Origin: Methanosarcinales archaeon
Lineage (GTDB): Archaea > Halobacteriota > Syntropharchaeia > Alkanophagales > Methanospirareceae
NCBI GenBank assembly: GCA_025464275.1
Contig: JAODGR010000022.1
Location: 1,160-16,478 of the forward strand
DNA length: 15,319 nt
Reading direction: 5' to 3'
This document shows positions 12,783 through 15,319 of the stretch, in pieces; the stretch's first letter is position 1; every line of letters begins with the position of its first letter. Under the pieces are notes generated by a model. It was not told the origin of the DNA. It ran no database searches and saw only the letters and a list, made by a program, of their open reading frames with translations. The position numbers were made by a program, and so were the translations under genes.

Positions 12783-15299
12783 ATGTATGAGATATATCTT
12801 ACACCTCATTCGCATTACGATGTTGTATGGGTATTCACGAAGGAGCAGTATCTGGAGATAAACGAGCGGATATTGGAGAAGGCGATAGAGCTGATAAAGA
12901 GGGGTGACTACGCTTTTCTCATTGAACAGACTTATCTTCTGGAAGCGATTGAGAAGAGTAACCCCGAACTCTGGACCGAGATCTGCAAAGCGATAAAATA
13001 CGGGAGGATAGAGGTCGTGGACGGGATGTATGTCATGCCAGACCTCATGCTCCCAAACGGGGAGACGATAGTGAGGAATATAATGGAGGGTAAGAGGTAC
13101 TGTAAGGATAAGTTCGGGATAGAGATACCGACGGGTTGGGCTGCCGACAATTTCGGATTGAACGCGCAGACTCCGCAGATATACAGGAAGAGCGGGTACA
13201 GGTGGCTATCCTTGAGGAGGGGGGTGCTGAGAGCGAAGCCATCTGAGTTCATATGGAGGGGTCTTGATGGTAGTGAACTGCTCACTCACTGGATGCCACT
13301 TGGATACAGGTCAGGCTTGGATTTCAGGCGCTTCGAGGAGAATTTCCACCGGCTGAGCAAACTCGCAGCGGGCAGGCATATTCTTATGCCATGCGGCAGT
13401 GGAGGGACAATCCCGCTGGAGGAGACATCAGAGTTTGTGAGGCAGTGGAACAATACGCATGAGGATTCTAAAATACATTTAACCACGCCTAAATCGTTTT
13501 TTGAAGCAATAGAGAAATCAGGCAGGATTTTTAGCGCTTTCAGAGGTGAACTTTACTCTGATAACATATCAGATGTCTTTCCTGGTGTTCTATCCTCCAG
13601 GATGTGGGTGAAGCAGGGTTTCAGGAAGTGTGAGAATCTCATGTTGACCGCAGAGAGGTTTGCATGCATAGCATGGCTCCTGGGTGGTGAATATCCTGAA
13701 CTGAGAGAATTGTGGAAGAAACTCATATATCTCTCCTTTCATGACATCCTTCCGGGAACGTGTGTGGATGAGGTATACGATGAGGTGGGGAGGTACATAG
13801 AGGAGATAGAGCGAGAAGCGAGCGAGGTACTGAGAAGGGCTCTGGAGGTCATAGGGGCAGCGAGCGGAGGAGATGGTGTGGTGGTCTTCAATCCCAATCC
13901 ATGGGATGTGCATGACTGGGTAGAGGTGGAGCTGAGATTCGAGGAAGGGAAGGTCAGGAATGCCGGACTGGATGTGCGGTATGAGCGGCTGGAGGAGGAA
14001 CGATACAGGGACGGGAGTGTGCGGAGAGTGAGATTGGGTTTCGTGGCTGATGTGCCATCACTTGGATACAGGGTTTACAGGGTGATAATCGGTGGTCAGG
14101 CGATAGAGGAGGAATACGGTGGGAAAGAGGGGGTGATGGAGATAGAGAACGAGTTTTTCAAGGTTGAGGCGAGCGATGAGGGGCTTATAAGGGTTTATGA
14201 GAATGGTAAGGAGATACTCTCAGGGAATGAGATAGTGATAGAGGACGAATCCGGTGATCTGTATCATCACCGTGACTCTCTCGGAAAGCCGATAAAGACG
14301 GAGAGTGGAGAGGGGTTCAGATTTGGCGATTTCAAGACGAAGAAGTTCGAGACAGAGTGGGGAAAGGTGAGGAGGAGGATAGTGATAGAGAAGGAGTTTT
14401 ATTGCCTGAGATGGCCCTATCGGTTGCTTGACAGGTATAAGCCGGAGATATACAAAGACGGTACGATAGAAGTGCGTAAGGAGGTGATACTGTATGGAGG
14501 GATTCCGAGGATAGAGTTCAGGACGAGGATAACCAACCGCCATCCGGGAGTGAGGATACGAGTGAGGTTTGAAGTCCCGGTAGATGTCACTGCACATGCT
14601 GCGGAGACGCAGTTCGGTGTAATAAGGAGAGCGAACACGAAGATATTTGTGAAGAACGAGCACTGGGAGGAGAAGTATGCGGGTGTACTCCCTGCACTGA
14701 ACTGGATAGATTACAGTGACGGAGAGAAGGGAATAACGGTGATAAATGAGGGGATACCTGCGTATGAGATAAGGAAGAGGAGGATATATCTCACCCTGCT
14801 GAGGTCTGTGATGAAGCTCTCGGATGGGATGATAGGACCTGTGATTCCGACTCATGATGCGCTTGAACTCCGTGATTATGAATACCGGTATGCGTTATAC
14901 CCGCATAGAGGGAAGGTAAAGGAGCCCGATTCGCTGCGGCAGGCATATCAGCACAATCTCAGATTGATTGCCATGCAGATGCAGGTGAAGGGCAGGGTGG
15001 AGGTGGGAGAAAAGGAGAGGAGTAAGTCTTTCGTGAGCATAGAGCCGGAGAATCTGGTGTTGACGGCATTGAAACCGGCGGAGGACGGGAATGGTGTCAT
15101 CATCAGGTTCTTTGAGGTGGAGGGGAACCACACAAATGCGGAGATAAGGTTCTTCAGGGAGCCAAGGAAGGTTATGAGGACGGATTTGCTTGAGCGAGAG
15201 GAAGAGGAGGGGGAAGGGGGTGAGGTGAGGATAGAGGAGGGGAAGATAAAGCTTGGAGTTAAACCCTTCGAGATAGTCACGCTTAAGATGAGCTTTTGA
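12783..15299 (+). CDS. Glycoside hydrolase family 38 alpha-mannosidase-like enzyme
   Basis: The 838-residue protein has the GH38 layout. Its N-terminal catalytic domain has the zinc-binding HYD motif (His11, Asp13) in LTPHSHYDVVW, and the nucleophile Asp122 in WAADNFGLNAQTPQI. A middle region has GELYSD (255-260) and the third zinc ligand His320 in SFHDILPGT. The long beta-sandwich C-terminal half starts near VVVFNPNPWDVHDWVEVEL (366-384). Family members cleave alpha-mannosidic bonds with retention; some bacterial ones act on mannosylglycerate. The substrate here is unknown. There is no signal peptide, so it should act in the cytoplasm. A purine-rich GGAGGTGAAGGGAG directly precedes the ATG, and the 14-base gap suggests co-transcription with topA. 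The full-length gene ends 20 bases before the right edge. Confidence 0.93.
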   Translation: MYEIYLTPHSHYDVVWVFTKEQYLEINERILEKAIELIKRGDYAFLIEQTYLLEAIEKSNPELWTEICKAIKYGRIEVVDGMYVMPDLMLPNGETIVRNIMEGKRYCKDKFGIEIPTGWAADNFGLNAQTPQIYRKSGYRWLSLRRGVLRAKPSEFIWRGLDGSELLTHWMPLGYRSGLDFRRFEENFHRLSKLAAGRHILMPCGSGGTIPLEETSEFVRQWNNTHEDSKIHLTTPKSFFEAIEKSGRIFSAFRGELYSDNISDVFPGVLSSRMWVKQGFRKCENLMLTAERFACIAWLLGGEYPELRELWKKLIYLSFHDILPGTCVDEVYDEVGRYIEEIEREASEVLRRALEVIGAASGGDGVVVFNPNPWDVHDWVEVELRFEEGKVRNAGLDVRYERLEEERYRDGSVRRVRLGFVADVPSLGYRVYRVIIGGQAIEEEYGGKEGVMEIENEFFKVEASDEGLIRVYENGKEILSGNEIVIEDESGDLYHHRDSLGKPIKTESGEGFRFGDFKTKKFETEWGKVRRRIVIEKEFYCLRWPYRLLDRYKPEIYKDGTIEVRKEVILYGGIPRIEFRTRITNRHPGVRIRVRFEVPVDVTAHAAETQFGVIRRANTKIFVKNEHWEEKYAGVLPALNWIDYSDGEKGITVINEGIPAYEIRKRRIYLTLLRSVMKLSDGMIGPVIPTHDALELRDYEYRYALYPHRGKVKEPDSLRQAYQHNLRLIAMQMQVKGRVEVGEKERSKSFVSIEPENLVLTALKPAEDGNGVIIRFFEVEGNHTNAEIRFFREPRKVMRTDLLEREEEEGEGGEVRIEEGKIKLGVKPFEIVTLKMSF

Positions 15300-15319
15300 A
15301 TTTGGAAATCCACGTCAAA

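Noticed and set aside
14220..14855. Long antisense open frame of 211 codons inside the GH38 gene
   Set aside because: Composition is dominated by Arg, Tyr, His and Pro as expected from the reverse complement of GA-rich coding DNA; the plus-strand gene has complete catalytic motifs through this region.
1..15319. CRISPR array, insertion sequence or prophage genes
   Set aside because: No regularly spaced direct repeats with unique spacers, no transposase or integrase motifs and no terminal inverted repeats were seen; the only repeats are short tandem units inside genes or leaders.

Overview
The window looks like chromosomal DNA from a euryarchaeon. It encodes a coenzyme F420 biosynthesis enzyme (CofE), ribosomal protein eS1/S3Ae, an archaeal beta-CASP nuclease of the aCPSF2 type, an archaeal topoisomerase I and a secreted cohesin-domain protein. 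F420, a DUF362 ferredoxin-like protein and the cohesin-plus-beta-domain architecture fit an ANME-1/Methanophagales-like or related methanogen or alkane-oxidiser lineage. That placement is an inference from gene content only. Gene density is high and no gene-free stretch exceeds about 130 bases.

Layout. Positions 1-4714 hold a minus-strand block. In transcription order it is a DUF167 protein, purQ (overlapping DUF167 by 11 bases), the gene for S3Ae, an aCPSF2-type nuclease (9-base gap), a DUF362 double-[4Fe-4S] protein, and a zinc-ribbon-ending protein cut by the left edge. Acylphosphatase (plus strand) diverges from DUF167. It converges, with a 29-base overlap, on a three-gene minus-strand cluster (5094-7023): a Trm112-like zinc protein, a two-helix membrane-anchored protein coupled to it by an ATGA overlap, and a secreted cohesin-domain protein. 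From 7123 to the right end all genes are on the plus strand: cofE, an ArsR-type regulator with an added C-terminal domain, an Upf1/IGHMBP2-like SF1 helicase, topA, and a GH38 alpha-mannosidase-like enzyme.

Most of the content is housekeeping: translation, RNA processing, purine and F420 synthesis, DNA topology. I do not see a CRISPR array, an insertion sequence, a complete tRNA, or a convincing new defence or mobile system. The most notable points are these. S3Ae has no canonical start codon that would include its conserved N-terminus. In-frame tandem repeats of 6, 12 or 18 bases are inserted in protein loops of purQ, the membrane-anchored protein and the helicase. A perfect inverted repeat overlaps the cofE ribosome binding site. 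The regulator gene appears to be leaderless, with a candidate operator next to its TATA box. A cohesin protein with a distinctive C-terminal beta domain has no dockerin partner in view.
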